Of a DNA stretch of 64,000 nucleotides, positions 32,252-41,227 are shown in pieces. The position numbers and the translations under genes are program-made. Numbering within the stretch: position 1 is the stretch's first letter; each line of letters opens with the position of its first letter. The notes beneath the pieces are model-generated. The model saw only the letters and a list, made by a program, of their open reading frames with translations, had not been told where the DNA came from and searched no databases. Source of the stretch: Streptomyces xanthophaeus (GTDB lineage Bacteria > Actinomycetota > Actinomycetes > Streptomycetales > Streptomycetaceae); NCBI RefSeq assembly GCF_000725805.1, contig NZ_JOFT01000022.1:1-64000 (forward strand). The letters are read 5' to 3'.

Positions 32252-32707
32252 ATGAGCTCCGCTGACGACGGCATAGACGACAAGCCCGGCCTGATGATCC
32301 GCTGCCAGGAAAACGCATCGGTCAGTGTGAGGTTCTGCGATCGGTTCAGCTCCGACGGGGATTGCGTGCACTACGCCGTCGAGCTCCGTGCCCCCGGTCT
32401 GACTGCCCGCGCGGAGGATGTAGTGGGCTGGATCTGGGGCAGCGATCTCCCCGAGTTCCTGAAAGAACTGGCCAGCGGCTACCGAGGATGGGACGGCGAA
32501 CGCAGCTGGAGCACCAACGACAGGGACCTCACCGTGTCGGCCGTCTTCCGGTCGGGCGGCCACGTCGGGCTGACCTGGACGGTGCGTCCGTGGCGCGCAG
32601 CTGCCGGCGGATGGAGCACTTCGGTGACCACGTGGCTGGAGGCCGGGGAACAGATGGCGTCCTTCGCGTCCGACGTCCGGCACTTCCTCGCCGAGGAGCA
32701 GTCCTAG
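32252..32707 (+). CDS. DUF6228-like hypothetical protein, 151 aa
   Basis: The 151-residue soluble protein resembles the Streptomyces family I know as DUF6228. It has an opening LMIRCQENASVSVRF, a middle LPEFLKELASGYRGWDGERS and the closing VTTWLEAGEQMASFASDVRH. Function is unknown. It is a single gene divergent from parA. The family name is from memory of family sequences and was not searched. Confidence 0.65.
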   Translation: MSSADDGIDDKPGLMIRCQENASVSVRFCDRFSSDGDCVHYAVELRAPGLTARAEDVVGWIWGSDLPEFLKELASGYRGWDGERSWSTNDRDLTVSAVFRSGGHVGLTWTVRPWRAAAGGWSTSVTTWLEAGEQMASFASDVRHFLAEEQS

Positions 32708-33191
32708 CGGCAGGCATGCGAATGACCGGCGGGGGAGGGCCAGTCGGCTCGGGGTTGAGCCGTTCAGGCGATGCGACCGGCCCGGCAGGGCCGCTCGGGA
32801 CGGTGTCGAGCCGCTGTACGGCTCCCTGAAGGCCTGCTCCGCAGGGGGTGATCCGATCACACCGGGCAGCGGAAGACAGGCGCTCCAAGGGGCCGTTCTG
32901 ACGGTCGGATTTGAGTGGTGTCACCACCAAAGTCCGAAGATTCCGATTCCGACGTCCAGCGAATGCCCACGTCAGTTCTGCGTTGCGGTCGGTCGTCTGG
33001 CAGGTTGCTGCGTCCGGCTCGCCTTGAGTGTGCGACTTGGCAAAGCGGAGCTCCGTGCTGTGCCTTGGGGGCCTGGCCGTCGACGGCAGGAATCACTGCC
33101 TCGTGGGGCGGCGAGATGAGCTTCCGCGGCCTCGCGTATTGCTCCGCCCCGGGGCTGGTGCGGCAACGCCACTTCCGACCGGTCGGATGGG

Positions 33192-33593
33192 TCAGGGCCG
33201 GTTGTACCGGACGCACTTGAGAGGGTTCGCGTTCGCATCGTCAATACAGACGATGACATACACGGCCCCACCGGGCACATCCGCAGGGATTACGGTCTGG
33301 AGCGGATACGTCACGTCGCACTTGGTGCTGGTGCTCTTGGCGCCGAGCTCGTTGCCAGAGGCACCGTACGCGCCGAACCACGCCCTGCGGCAACCGACAG
33401 CCCGGAGTGTTCCATCAACCCCGACCGACCGGTTGTACCAGGTCAGGGTGCCGCGGGCGTAGCTGGCCCCGTATGTAACGTCGAAGGGGGTCGTCGGGTA
33501 GGCGGCGGTCTGCGCACTGGCTGCGGGCGCACCCAGCAAGGTGCCCGCGGTCAGCACGACGGAACCGAGGGCGGCGGCGAGATGAGTCTTCAT
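33192..33593 (-). CDS. Small secreted protein, 133 aa
   Basis: A Sec signal peptide is clear: MKTHLAAALGSVVLTAG with a hydrophobic core and probable cleavage after ASA (about residue 27). The mature part of about 105 residues is rich in Tyr, Gly, Thr and Val, as in a beta-sandwich. It contains four cysteines (CRR, KCD, VCID, KCV), enough for two disulfides. No catalytic motif is visible. A hairpin (TTAAGCC-AC-GGCTTAA) lies at 33666-33681, upstream of the gene. Confidence 0.8.
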   Translation of the reverse strand: MKTHLAAALGSVVLTAGTLLGAPAASAQTAAYPTTPFDVTYGASYARGTLTWYNRSVGVDGTLRAVGCRRAWFGAYGASGNELGAKSTSTKCDVTYPLQTVIPADVPGGAVYVIVCIDDANANPLKCVRYNRP

Positions 33594-33791
33594 GCGGTCT
33601 CCTGGATGGGATGAGCCGGTTGCGGCTTCACATCCTGGGCTGGCCGGCCACCTGCGGCCTACCTCTTAAGCCACGGCTTAAAGGGGCGGGACGGCAGGCG
33701 CGGCGCCTCGCGCACCTGGGGGCGAGTGCCCGGCAGCGACCGAGCAGGGCGGCGCTGAGCTCGCCGCCCGATGCCGCGGTGCCCTCGGTCC

Positions 33792-34793
33792 TCACGGTTC
33801 CGTCAGGACACCGGTTCGCAGCAGGGCCAGCCCGAGGGGAGTGATGAGGTGCAGCACGGACCCGCCTCGGCGGCTGGTGGTGATGAGGTCCGTGTTCCGC
33901 AGCACGCTCGCGTGCTGACTGGCCGCTGCGGCCGTGACGTTGAGGCGGCGGGCCAGTTCGCTCGTCGTGCAGCCTTCCGCTGTCACCTGCAGTGCGGCAG
34001 CCCGCGTGCGGCCAAGCAGAGACTCCAGATTCCGCATGGCGGAGCCGTCCGCTTCCGCCGGTCCGGCACCGGTCAGCGGCCGACGGAGAGCCGGCACGGT
34101 CAGCCGGGGGGGCTGGGCGGTATCGAGCGGGTCCCACAGAAAGTTCACCGGGCGCTTCGAGAAGACCGTGGGCGTGATGATCAGTCCCCTTCCCTGGAGG
34201 CGCACCTCGACTCGGCGCGGGTAGGGAGCTTCGAGCACCGGAGGACGCCAGCGGACCAGTGGTGCGCAGATCGAGCGCAGCAGCAGATCGATGCCTCCCT
34301 CCAGCACCAGGTTCGCGCAACGGGTGGTCAGCGCGACGAGTTCGGACCGCGCGCCGTGCCAGTAGGGCTCCACGGTCAGTCGGTGGCAGGCGCGCACGGC
34401 CTCGGCGAGCTCCCGCCGCGCGTCGCGGTCGCCCTGGGACACCCGTCTGGCCCATGGCAGGTGTCCGGGGTGGAAGTCGAGACCCTCGAACTCGCGTCGC
34501 AGCCGGGACACCGGGGCGTGCAGCAGGTTGTCCACGGCGTGGTCCAGAGAGGGCACATCTCCCATCAGGGCCAGCAGATCAAGCCCGGGACCGCGCACCG
34601 GAACCAGGGACGTCAGGGGGCGCGTGTCGGCTCCCATCCGGCCCGCGACCGCTTCCCGCCACGAGCGGAAGTGAGGAAGCTCCCGGTTCTCTCTCAGCAG
34701 CTCCAGGCTGGCGTAGACCTCCGCTGCAACGCCGACCGTCGCGGCCACCCGTGTCCGGGCAAGGTCTTCCGTCGTGAAGTGAATGCGTAACAC
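33792..34793 (-). CDS. Winged-helix (ArsR-like) transcriptional regulator, 333 aa
   Basis: The GTG at 34791-34793 is preferred because AGGAGG lies just upstream and the protein then starts VLRIHFTTEDLARTRVAATV, the usual opening of this Streptomyces family (I know the N-terminal part as DUF5937). The longer open frame adds 61 unlikely residues. The C-terminal 80 residues form an ArsR-type winged helix: ALQVTAEGCTTSELARRLNV, then SQHASVLRNTDLITTSRRGG. The middle is unassigned. No metal-binding cysteine pair is present. Target genes are unknown. Confidence 0.82.
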   Translation of the reverse strand: MLRIHFTTEDLARTRVAATVGVAAEVYASLELLRENRELPHFRSWREAVAGRMGADTRPLTSLVPVRGPGLDLLALMGDVPSLDHAVDNLLHAPVSRLRREFEGLDFHPGHLPWARRVSQGDRDARRELAEAVRACHRLTVEPYWHGARSELVALTTRCANLVLEGGIDLLLRSICAPLVRWRPPVLEAPYPRRVEVRLQGRGLIITPTVFSKRPVNFLWDPLDTAQPPRLTVPALRRPLTGAGPAEADGSAMRNLESLLGRTRAAALQVTAEGCTTSELARRLNVTAAAASQHASVLRNTDLITTSRRGGSVLHLITPLGLALLRTGVLTEP

Positions 34794-35156
34794 CGACCGG
34801 CCTCCTGCCACCGAACGAGAGCACGGGAGCGCCCCCCCCAGCATGCCCCAACTCGCCGCGCCCGACCCGGCATTCAGGCGCACGCTGCGGCCGCTTGCTG
34901 ACTGCTCATACGCGCCCGTAAACCAGTTCGTGCGACGGGTCGGCCCTTCCGCGGCATGACTCGGATCACCGCTCACAACAACCCGGTCTCCTTCGGCGGC
35001 TTCGTCGCCGGGCCTGACCGCGGCTCGGACAACGGCCTGTGGGCGGGCACACCGGCACCCGTGGTCCGAGGTGGAGAACGCAAACCGGTTCTTCGGGCTG
35101 CCCCTAAAGCGAAGCCGGGCCGCCTGGCCGGCAGCAGACGCTCAGCCTTCGATGCC

Positions 35157-35177
35157 ACAGGACATCCGATGTCCTGT
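35157..35177. repeat. Perfect 10-1-10 palindrome (ACAGGACATC-C-GATGTCCTGT)
   Basis: Both 10-bp arms are exact around a single central C. The shape is that of a protein-binding site or short cruciform. It lies just upstream of the structured element at 35208. Confidence 0.7.
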
Positions 35178-35207
35178 CTCACCCAACTTTGGCGTCGCAT
35201 CGGAGTT

Positions 35208-35279
35208 TGACCGCCCGGGACTGAACCGACTGCACTTGGTAGTGCGACCACAGGATTCCCGTCGAGTCCCGGGCGGTCA
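35208..35279 (-). terminator. Structured element with 15-bp stem; possible terminator or small RNA
   Basis: TGACCGCCCGGGACT (35208-35222) and its exact complement (35265-35279) enclose 42 nt that hold a further hairpin, GCACT-TGGT-AGTGC. It begins 25 nt after the stop of the minus-strand gene at 35304-35930, so it may end that transcript. The cloverleaf-like layout is larger than a normal terminator, but it is not a tRNA. Confidence 0.5.
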
Positions 35280-35303
35280 GCCTGATGCCGGGCAGGCCGG
35301 CTC

Positions 35304-35930
35304 CTACGAGTCGGAGGTCAGGAAGCGGATGAGCTGCTCTCCCGTGGCCTTGGGGTGTTCTTGGAGGTACTCCGCAGCGCGCTGCCTGTCCGTGGCGTTC
35401 AGCGCCAGGCCCATGGCGTGCAGCCGTTCGGAGACCTCGGCGGAGCCGTCCCGTTCCTCGGCAAGCCCCAGCTGATCAATCGGTGCCGTGATCCGCACCC
35501 TCAGGCAGGGAGCGACGGAATCGACGCCGGCCTCCTGGAGGAGGCGGGAGGCCCGTGGGGAGAGGTCCTCGGAGGACAGGACCCGGGTGGTCGAGTTGGC
35601 GATGCCCTGGAGCGGCTGGGCGCGCAGCAGGCCGTTCAGCAGCGGAAGCAGCACAGACCCGTCGAGGAACGATCCGCGATCCCGTTCCGCGACGGGCCTC
35701 CAGTACGTGATCACGTAGTCCAGTGCCCCGATGTAGGCAGACCGCTGCTCCGGGCGGGCTTGAGGGTCTGTAGTCAAGGAGGTCTCGATCAGGGCCATGC
35801 TCACCGTGGGGCGGATCAGCTTCGCCGGGTCCGGCAGCTCGAAGACCAAGTCCGTCTCGTAGGGCAGGTAAGGACTCAGGGCCTGGGTGAGCGCCGTGTT
35901 GAGGCGCGGCGGGCTGGATATGGCAGGCAT
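35304..35930 (-). CDS. Hypothetical protein, 208 aa
   Basis: This is a soluble, mostly helical protein of 208 residues. It includes LPYETDLVFELPDPAKLIRP near 22-41 and ends with a helix-rich segment (NATDRQRAAEYLQEHPKATG). The tail resembles a small winged or UBA-like bundle but matches no family I know. It stands alone, with its 5' end facing the candidate origin region. Confidence 0.7.
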   Translation of the reverse strand: MPAISSPPRLNTALTQALSPYLPYETDLVFELPDPAKLIRPTVSMALIETSLTTDPQARPEQRSAYIGALDYVITYWRPVAERDRGSFLDGSVLLPLLNGLLRAQPLQGIANSTTRVLSSEDLSPRASRLLQEAGVDSVAPCLRVRITAPIDQLGLAEERDGSAEVSERLHAMGLALNATDRQRAAEYLQEHPKATGEQLIRFLTSDS

Positions 35931-37115
35931 CGTTCAGCTCCTCCACTGCAAGATCATCACTGGATGTCGATCCTATAGATCCACCTCCTCGCGCGAGGGA
36001 ATTCTCGGATCGCAGCTTCAAGGGGCGGACGGTCGAACTTCGAGGAGAATCAACAGAGTTGGCGGGGCGGGGCGGGGCGGGGACACCGAGTGAACTCTTG
36101 ATCATGCCGTGGCTGGCGATCACTGCTCCCGTGCTCCCGGCGCGCGAGTAGTACGCGTACTCACCCTGGAAGGGGCACTCGCTCAGCCCTCGATGAGGGC
36201 ATGGGGACATCAGTGTTCTTGTACTTCGTCAGCCGCGGACCGTGAATCCCAGGGGCCAGCCCCTGGACCCCGCCAGCGCCTGGCCGCGCTGGACCGGCCG
36301 CAGCATGGGGGGCTACTCGCCCCCCAGACCCCCCGCGCCAGGCGCTAGGGCGCCCTGGACCCGCTCCCCCTCAGGCCCTGCCCCGCCTCCCTGACGGTCG
36401 GCGGTGCACCCCTCGGGCGCCGGGGCGCCCTCACTGGGCATGAGGGCCTGGCAACAGGGTGGTTGAGCCGGGTCCGGGGTTGAGGTGGGGGTCGAGAGGT
36501 CGTCGTCCGGCTAAGGGTTAGCAGGGGTGTGCGTGTGTCGGCTGAGGTATCAGTGTGGTGCGTTGAGTGTGTCCGGTGGGTGGGCGGGACATCGTTGAAC
36601 TGCGGGATGACGGGACGCTACATGGGCAAAGACAGCCCTGCAGCGGGTGTGACTGGGCCGTCGTGCACGTTGCTCTTTAATAAGAGGGCGACGCCGCTAC
36701 GAGCCTCTGACCTGCATGTTTGTCGAGGGGTATGTGTCCCCCAGGACACATTTGGCCTCCTGAAATGTGTACCTGGCGAGCACATTTCGCGGAAAACTCA
36801 AGCAGCTGTGTACTTTCGGAGAGTGCCAACTCGCTCAGGAACGCCGCAGGTCAGCGCGTTGGACCGAGGGCACCGAGAGGCCCGATCAGGTCCGTGGTAC
36901 CTACACCAACGTGTCGTCATCACGACAACCGAAATCAAGGAGTCGTGTACTTTCGGCGCTTGACGGCGAAAAAACTTCACGTACCGTGTACTTTCCGTGC
37001 GTTGTTCGAACATGGCCCGGGTCAGAGGTGTCCTCCGGCGCGCCGCGGCGCCAAAAGACAAGCACACGTTGATTTTTTGGATAGTCTCGGACCGCCTGAG
37101 TAACAAGGAGGTCTT
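35931..37115. other. Candidate replication origin with iteron-like repeats and hairpins
   Basis: No gene is supported in these 1.2 kb. Left part: a (GGGGC)n tract near 36062 and GC hairpins, including CCAGGGGC-CA-GCCCCTGG at 36249-36266. Right part: three copies of GTGTACTTTC (about 36808, 36945 and 36986). There are also the dyads ATGTGTCC/GGACACAT (about 36733-36750) and GAAATGTG/CACATTTC (36762-36788). The AT content rises toward 37075, just before a Rep-like gene. This fits an iteron-controlled plasmid origin; function is inferred. Confidence 0.5.
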
Positions 37116-37817
37116 GTGACATCTGATCCGCCCGCCCGTCGTCGGCGCGGGCCCCGGCCTGTACCCGCCCCCACCGCCGCGGGCAGTGAAGCCGAGTACG
37201 GAGACATCCTGGCGGTCCTGGGCCAGCAGCTGGGGGAGAAGGTCGCCGAGGCCACCGACCCCGGCGGACGCCGCAGGCTCAAGGGAGTCCACTTCGAGTA
37301 CGCGGCCGACCCGCGTGCTGTCCACGACATGGCCGGGGGCGCCGGATACAGCCTGGCCAGCAACTGGTTCACGCAGCTGCTCGCGCAGTTGGCCGTCGCG
37401 AACAGCATCACCAAGTCCCAGCTGTGCGTGTTCCTCTTCGTCGCGGGGGGACAGGTGCCGGGGACCGGCATCACCCAGTACACCCAGCAGGAGATCACGG
37501 ACGGCCTGAACAAGATTGCCGCGCAGAAGGGCGGCAAGATGATCACGCGTTCCACGGTCAACCGTGCCGTCCAGGCGTTGTGCGGCTACAACTGGGTGGA
37601 GAAGGCCGGCAACGGCCGCATCCAGATCAACGTGCGTCTGTGGTTCCACGGCAACAGCACGGCTCAGCAGGAAGTGCTGGCAGAGATCGCCGACCGGCAC
37701 GAGCACGACACCGAAGAGTTCCCGTACGCGGTCGGACCGCAGGGAGCGCACCAGGAGGAGCTGGACCTCGGCTTCGAGACCGAGGAGAGCTATCGCGCGA
37801 GGAGGCGTACCGGGTGA
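37116..37817 (+). CDS. RepL-like winged-helix protein, putative replication initiator
   Basis: The GTG at 37116 follows AAGGAGG by 6 nt; the protein has 233 residues. After a basic Pro/Arg N-terminus, residues about 95-190 form a winged-helix region. It reads SQLCVFLFVAGGQVPG, then QYTQQEITDGLNKIAAQKGG, then STVNRAVQALCGYNWVEKAG and NGRIQINVRLWFHGN. The order (recognition helix, wing, INxxxWFxGN) recalls the RepL family of plasmid initiators. The repeats immediately upstream and a second winged-helix gene 52 bp downstream support a replication role. A regulator role remains possible. Confidence 0.7.
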   Translation: MTSDPPARRRRGPRPVPAPTAAGSEAEYGDILAVLGQQLGEKVAEATDPGGRRRLKGVHFEYAADPRAVHDMAGGAGYSLASNWFTQLLAQLAVANSITKSQLCVFLFVAGGQVPGTGITQYTQQEITDGLNKIAAQKGGKMITRSTVNRAVQALCGYNWVEKAGNGRIQINVRLWFHGNSTAQQEVLAEIADRHEHDTEEFPYAVGPQGAHQEELDLGFETEESYRARRRTG

Positions 37818-37868
37818 TAGTGCTGCCATGCCCCTGCGCGGGCGTTCGCTCACGAGGAAGGCTGTTCC

Positions 37869-38285
37869 ATGGCTAACGTCATGTCTCCGATCATCGCGGA
37901 GCGCATCTGGGCCCTGCCGCTGTCGGGGTCTGCCGTCAAGTTCCTCCAGTACCTCGTCTCCCGTAGCGACTTCGGGGGAGCCCTGCCCGTCCGGCAGAAG
38001 GACATGGCCGCCGAGTACGGGGTCACCCCGCAGGCGGTCAGCGGGCTGATGGCGCCCCTGTGCGAGCTGAACATCGTGCTCAGGCCGCGCAGCGAGGAGC
38101 GCAACGGCAACTCCTACCGGCTCCACCCGCTCGCGGCGAAGTACGAGAGCCCGGAGAACATGGAGGCGGCCTTCCGCGCGGCGCTCATCCGCATCCAGTC
38201 GGGGGACCTGCCCAACCTGAAGCTGCCGACGTACCACCAGGCCCCGCCGGCCCCGACGGGCAGGCCGAAGCTGCAGGTGGCCTGA
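37869..38285 (+). CDS. Second winged-helix Rep-like protein, 138 aa
   Basis: The 138-residue protein is a compact winged helix: SAVKFLQYLVSRSDFGGALP, then VRQKDMAAEYGVTPQAVSGL (recognition helix), then IVLRPRSEERNGNSYRLHPL (wing). It follows the RepL-like gene by 52 bp in the same direction and is closed by a strong terminator, so both are one transcript. It may be an accessory replication protein or copy-number regulator. Confidence 0.65.
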   Translation: MANVMSPIIAERIWALPLSGSAVKFLQYLVSRSDFGGALPVRQKDMAAEYGVTPQAVSGLMAPLCELNIVLRPRSEERNGNSYRLHPLAAKYESPENMEAAFRAALIRIQSGDLPNLKLPTYHQAPPAPTGRPKLQVA

Positions 38286-38313
38286 GGTCGGGCAGGCGCG
38301 TCCGCGGACAAGC

Positions 38314-38344
38314 GAAGGGCCCCCACCAATGGTGGGGGCCCTTC
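38314..38344. terminator. Strong hairpin terminator after Rep-like operon
   Basis: A perfect 14-bp stem, GAAGGGCCCCCACC with loop AAT and its complement, ends 59 bp after the stop at 38285. It lies before the next gene and lacks a T-run, as is common in Streptomyces. Confidence 0.85.
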
Positions 38345-38484
38345 GTGCCTGAGTAACTTGGTGCCCCCACTATATTCGCCCCGGCCCGGATGTGGGCAAC
38401 GGAATACTCCGCACCTGTGTTCCGTGTCCGGGGGCCAGGGCCGTACGGCGCCGTGATGTCAGTGCGGGGCGGGACGATCTCCCC

Positions 38485-39600
38485 ATGCTGAAGAGTCTTT
38501 TCGCGCACCTCGTGTGGGCAACCGGTCTCTACACCGTGGTCGCCTTCTGGTTCGTCGCTCCCCGATGGACGCTGCGGGTGCGCATGCCACGGGGGAGGAT
38601 CTTTCGCATCGCCCGGCGGACGAGAGTGGCGAAGTCGGTCACCACCCGGGCCGCCAGGGCGGTGGGAGCGCTGAGCGCGCAGGCACCGGCCGGCGCCGAG
38701 ATCCCCGAGATCGAGCGCTTGGAGCAGCGGCTGGACGACTACCGCTGCTCGAGCCTGTCCATCATGCTGGTCTGGCTGTCCGCTTGCCCTGGCGTCCTCG
38801 CAGCGCTGTTCATCGCGCTGAACAGCGACATCGACGACGGGTACCCGTGGCTGATGCCGCTGCTGTGGGGCGGGCTCGGTGGAATCTTCGTACTGGCCGA
38901 GGTCGACCGGCGCATGCTGAACCGCTCCCTGCCTCTGGAGCACACCACGCTGATGGCCGTCGGCGCCGTCGAAGCGTGCCGGGTGGTATCGGAGACCGAG
39001 CACGGCGAAGTACGCGGCCACTCGCGCAGTTCGTCGATCTGCGCCGCCATCGACGACCTCTGCGCAGCCATCGGGCGCCAGGCCGAACTGGAGCCGAGGC
39101 GCACCGACCCGGTGCACCGGGCCCGCCTGCGCGCGGAGGCGCTGGAAGTCGTGCGCAACCTCCACGCGGCCAAGGTACGGCTCGTCGAGGGCGACGAGGC
39201 GGCGCTCACCGCCCTGTTCGCCATCCTCGGCTCGCTCCTCGCCCGCACGGCGGCCCCGACGCACCTGGGCCCACGGCCTCTGGTCTCCGCAGAGGTACTG
39301 GCGGCGGACCCGGACTGGGAGGGCCCGCCGCTGCGCAACGAATCGGTCGGCGCGAAAGTCCTCGGATACGGCCTCTTCGTGGCCGGCCTCGTGGCGGTCG
39401 GAAAGCTGCTCTCTCTCATGAGCTTGCCTGAGCCGCTCACATGGCTCCTCCTCGGCCTCATGGCCAGCGCCGGTCACGGTGCACTGAAGCACTGGCTGCC
39501 CGTGCCGGCCCTCCCGACGGAACTGCTCTCCGGCCCTACGGCCACTCCGCCGCACCCCGAACCCGCCGCCGACCGCGCGGGCGCAGGACAGCTCCGGTGA
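38485..39600 (+). CDS. Membrane protein of unknown function, 371 aa
   Basis: The ATG at 38485 gives 371 residues. Hydrophobic helices are seen at about 5-26 (VWATGLYTVVAFWFVA), 91-112 (LSIMLVWLSACPGVLAALFI), 122-141 (WLMPLLWGGLGGIFVLAEVD) and near 300-345 (GYGLFVAGLVAVGKLL, TWLLLGLMASAGHG). A long soluble helical part lies between the third and fourth. No transporter or enzyme motif is visible. It ends about 170 bp before the first intact CRISPR array, within the leader neighbourhood, but nothing ties it to that system. Confidence 0.78.
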   Translation: MLKSLFAHLVWATGLYTVVAFWFVAPRWTLRVRMPRGRIFRIARRTRVAKSVTTRAARAVGALSAQAPAGAEIPEIERLEQRLDDYRCSSLSIMLVWLSACPGVLAALFIALNSDIDDGYPWLMPLLWGGLGGIFVLAEVDRRMLNRSLPLEHTTLMAVGAVEACRVVSETEHGEVRGHSRSSSICAAIDDLCAAIGRQAELEPRRTDPVHRARLRAEALEVVRNLHAAKVRLVEGDEAALTALFAILGSLLARTAAPTHLGPRPLVSAEVLAADPDWEGPPLRNESVGAKVLGYGLFVAGLVAVGKLLSLMSLPEPLTWLLLGLMASAGHGALKHWLPVPALPTELLSGPTATPPHPEPAADRAGAGQLR

Positions 39601-39689
39601 TCACCGATCGGGGGACTTGGTGGCCGAACGGCGAGAAGCACCGGAGTACCGTCGGCCTTTCATTCCCTAGTGGGGGCGGCTGGTGCCGC

Positions 39690-39773
39690 ATGGGTACTAT
39701 GTCGCGATTGCCTGATTCAGTCAAAGTGCTTACGAACGGCCTTCTGCTCGCTTAAAATCCCAGGTCACGAAGC
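39690..39773 (+). promoter_or_regulatory. CRISPR leader of array 1
   Basis: The 80 bp before the first repeat share long matches with the sequence before the array at 52826: a block like CGCxATTGCCxGATTC followed by TAAAGTGC/CAAAGTGC, and AATCCCAGGTCACGAAGC directly at the repeat. The AT-richer leader should carry the array promoter and, in normal systems, guides spacer insertion. Confidence 0.7.
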
Positions 39774-40230
39774 CTGCTCCCCGCGCACGCGGGGATGACC
39801 CCCTGGAGCGCGTCACGCGAGCTGCACCATCGGCCTGCTCCCCGCGCACGCGGGGATGACCCCCTGCTCAAGCACGTCTGCGACGCCGGGAACAAGCTGC
39901 TCCCCGCGCACGCGGGGATGACCCCGACCATGACCGTGACCACCGAGCAGACCCCCGCTGCTCCCCGCGCACGCGGGGATGACCCCGTCGAGGTGACGCT
40001 CAGGAAGTTGCTGTACTCCTGCTCCCCGCGCACGCGGGGATGACCCCAACGGCATCCAGATCGTCGGCAGCCAGGGCGCCTGCTCCCCGCGCACGCGGGG
40101 ATGACTCCAGCCAGACCCTCCGGGACATCGCTGCTGCTCTCTGCTCCTCGCGCATGCGGGGATGACCCCGTGCAGCAGACCCAGACCGCGTATCCGAACG
40201 TCTGCTCCCCGCGCACGCAGGGATGAACGG
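39774..40230 (+). CRISPR. CRISPR array 1, type I-E, 8 repeats and 7 spacers
   Basis: 29-bp repeats start with CTGCTCCCCGCGCACG and end GGGGATGACCCC, at 39774, 39835, 39897, 39958, 40019, 40080, 40141 and 40202. Spacers are 32 nt, except the second with 33. Repeats 1-5 are identical. Repeat 6 has one change, repeat 7 two, and repeat 8 is degenerate at its end, so the leader is on the low-coordinate side. The repeat stem is the hairpin Cas6e would cut. The last spacer (40170-40201) is a codon-level relative of one in array 2. Confidence 0.97.
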
Positions 40231-40256
40231 CCACCGCGCCCCTACAGCCGTTGCAC

Positions 40257-40286
40257 CCCCGCTTCGGGGCCGGCCTCGAAGCGGGG
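40257..40286. terminator. Hairpin downstream of array 1
   Basis: A 10-bp stem CCCCGCTTCG and its complement enclose a 10-nt loop, 26 bp beyond the last repeat. It probably ends the pre-crRNA transcript. The gene at 40308 starts just after it. Confidence 0.65.
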
Positions 40287-40307
40287 CTCGGTTCCTAGCC
40301 TGGTGGG

Positions 40308-41108
40308 ATGACGAGGACACCACCGAGCCAGGCCGATCGGCGGCTCATCCAAGCGTGCCATGACCGTGAGATCCCGCTGAAGGCGTCCCGGCTCGAGGCC
40401 TGGCGGACGCATGGTCTGATGCGCCCGCCCGAAGCCGTCTTCCTGGGCGGCCGCCGCGGGTCCCAGCGCGTCTATCCGCCCGGGACCCTGCTGCAGGTCC
40501 TCTGCCTGGCCGCCGTGTGCGACCAGCTCCAGCCGCGGATGCCCCCCGAAGACTTGATCCTCCTCGCCTTCTTCGCCGAGATGCCCCTCCCCTCTCTTCC
40601 GGGCCGGCCACTCAGGGTCGCCCTCGCCAGGGCGTACTTCGGCGCGCGCTTCCAGAGGCAGGCCGAGGAGCAGCGCGCGTACGAGGGGGTGCCCGGTGAG
40701 TGGCGGGACGAGGTGCAGGCCGACTACAACTGGGCGGAGACGGAAGCCGAGCTGGAGGTCAGGAGGACCAGCCTCACGTCCGCCAGATGCGCGAGAACCT
40801 CGCACGGCTCCCGGACCTCGCCCGAGCCGGTCGGCAGGAGCTCGACGGCCGGGTCATCGGCGTCCTCACCGCGCTCAACCGTGCCCGCCTGCCCGTCGAG
40901 GACACCCTCCTCATGGCGGACCTGAAAGCGGCCATGGCCTTCGACGGACCACCCGCCCGATCCCGCGCGGCGTGGATGCAGGCGGCCCAGTGCCGTGGGG
41001 AGCAACTGGTGGTCCGTCGGGAGACGAACGGCACGGGAACGGTTCGACGGTCTCATGGCGCTCGGAGAGACCGAGCTGCTCCACGGGAACTCGTACTCGA
41101 AGCGATGA
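40308..41108 (+). pseudogene. Frameshifted gene for a MerR/HTH-like protein
   Basis: The first frame gives 150 credible residues with a helix-turn-helix-like start (IPLKASRLEAWRTHGLMRPP) and continues to AETEAELEV near 40765. The coding then moves to another frame (RQMRENLARLPDLARAGRQE and on to ADLKAAMAFDGP). It moves again to end with RFDGLMALGETELLHGNSYS before the TGA at 41106-41108. At least two indels are needed. It is an inactive DNA-binding-like gene next to the array, or assembly error has split it. Confidence 0.6.
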
Positions 41109-41167
41109 ACGCCGCCTACACGGTCGCTTCGGAGGGGCGGTTGTCGGGCTACGCGGCCTGTCCATCG

Positions 41168-41214
41168 CCAAGATAGGGGTGCCGGTAGGAACGCTGTCAC
41201 CAGCCGCAAACGGC
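41168..41214. repeat. Left inverted repeat of the STAND cassette
   Basis: The sequence GGGGTGCCGGTAGGAACGCT plus GTCACCAGCCGCAAACGGC matches the reverse complement of the right copy at 44799-44845 in 37 of 39 positions. The two copies enclose the small membrane gene and the STAND gene, about 3.6 kb. No transposase lies inside. Confidence 0.85.
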
Positions 41215-41227
41215 ACTGATCTTGCAG

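Larger units (their letters stand above)
34794..35303. other. Non-coding region with two structured elements
   Basis: No gene is supported in these 510 bp. The only notable features are the palindrome at 35157-35177 and the long stem at 35208-35279, listed separately. Confidence 0.5.

Noticed and set aside
34956..35210. Short plus-strand open frame
   Set aside because: It has no family-like features, overlaps the palindrome at 35157 and has poor codon bias.
35208..35279. tRNA gene
   Set aside because: The outer stem is 15 bp rather than 7, and no anticodon arm or TψC sequence could be placed.
39752..40234. Open frames through the CRISPR array
   Set aside because: The repeated GVIPACAGSR-type peptide arises from translating the 29-bp repeats. 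It is not a protein.
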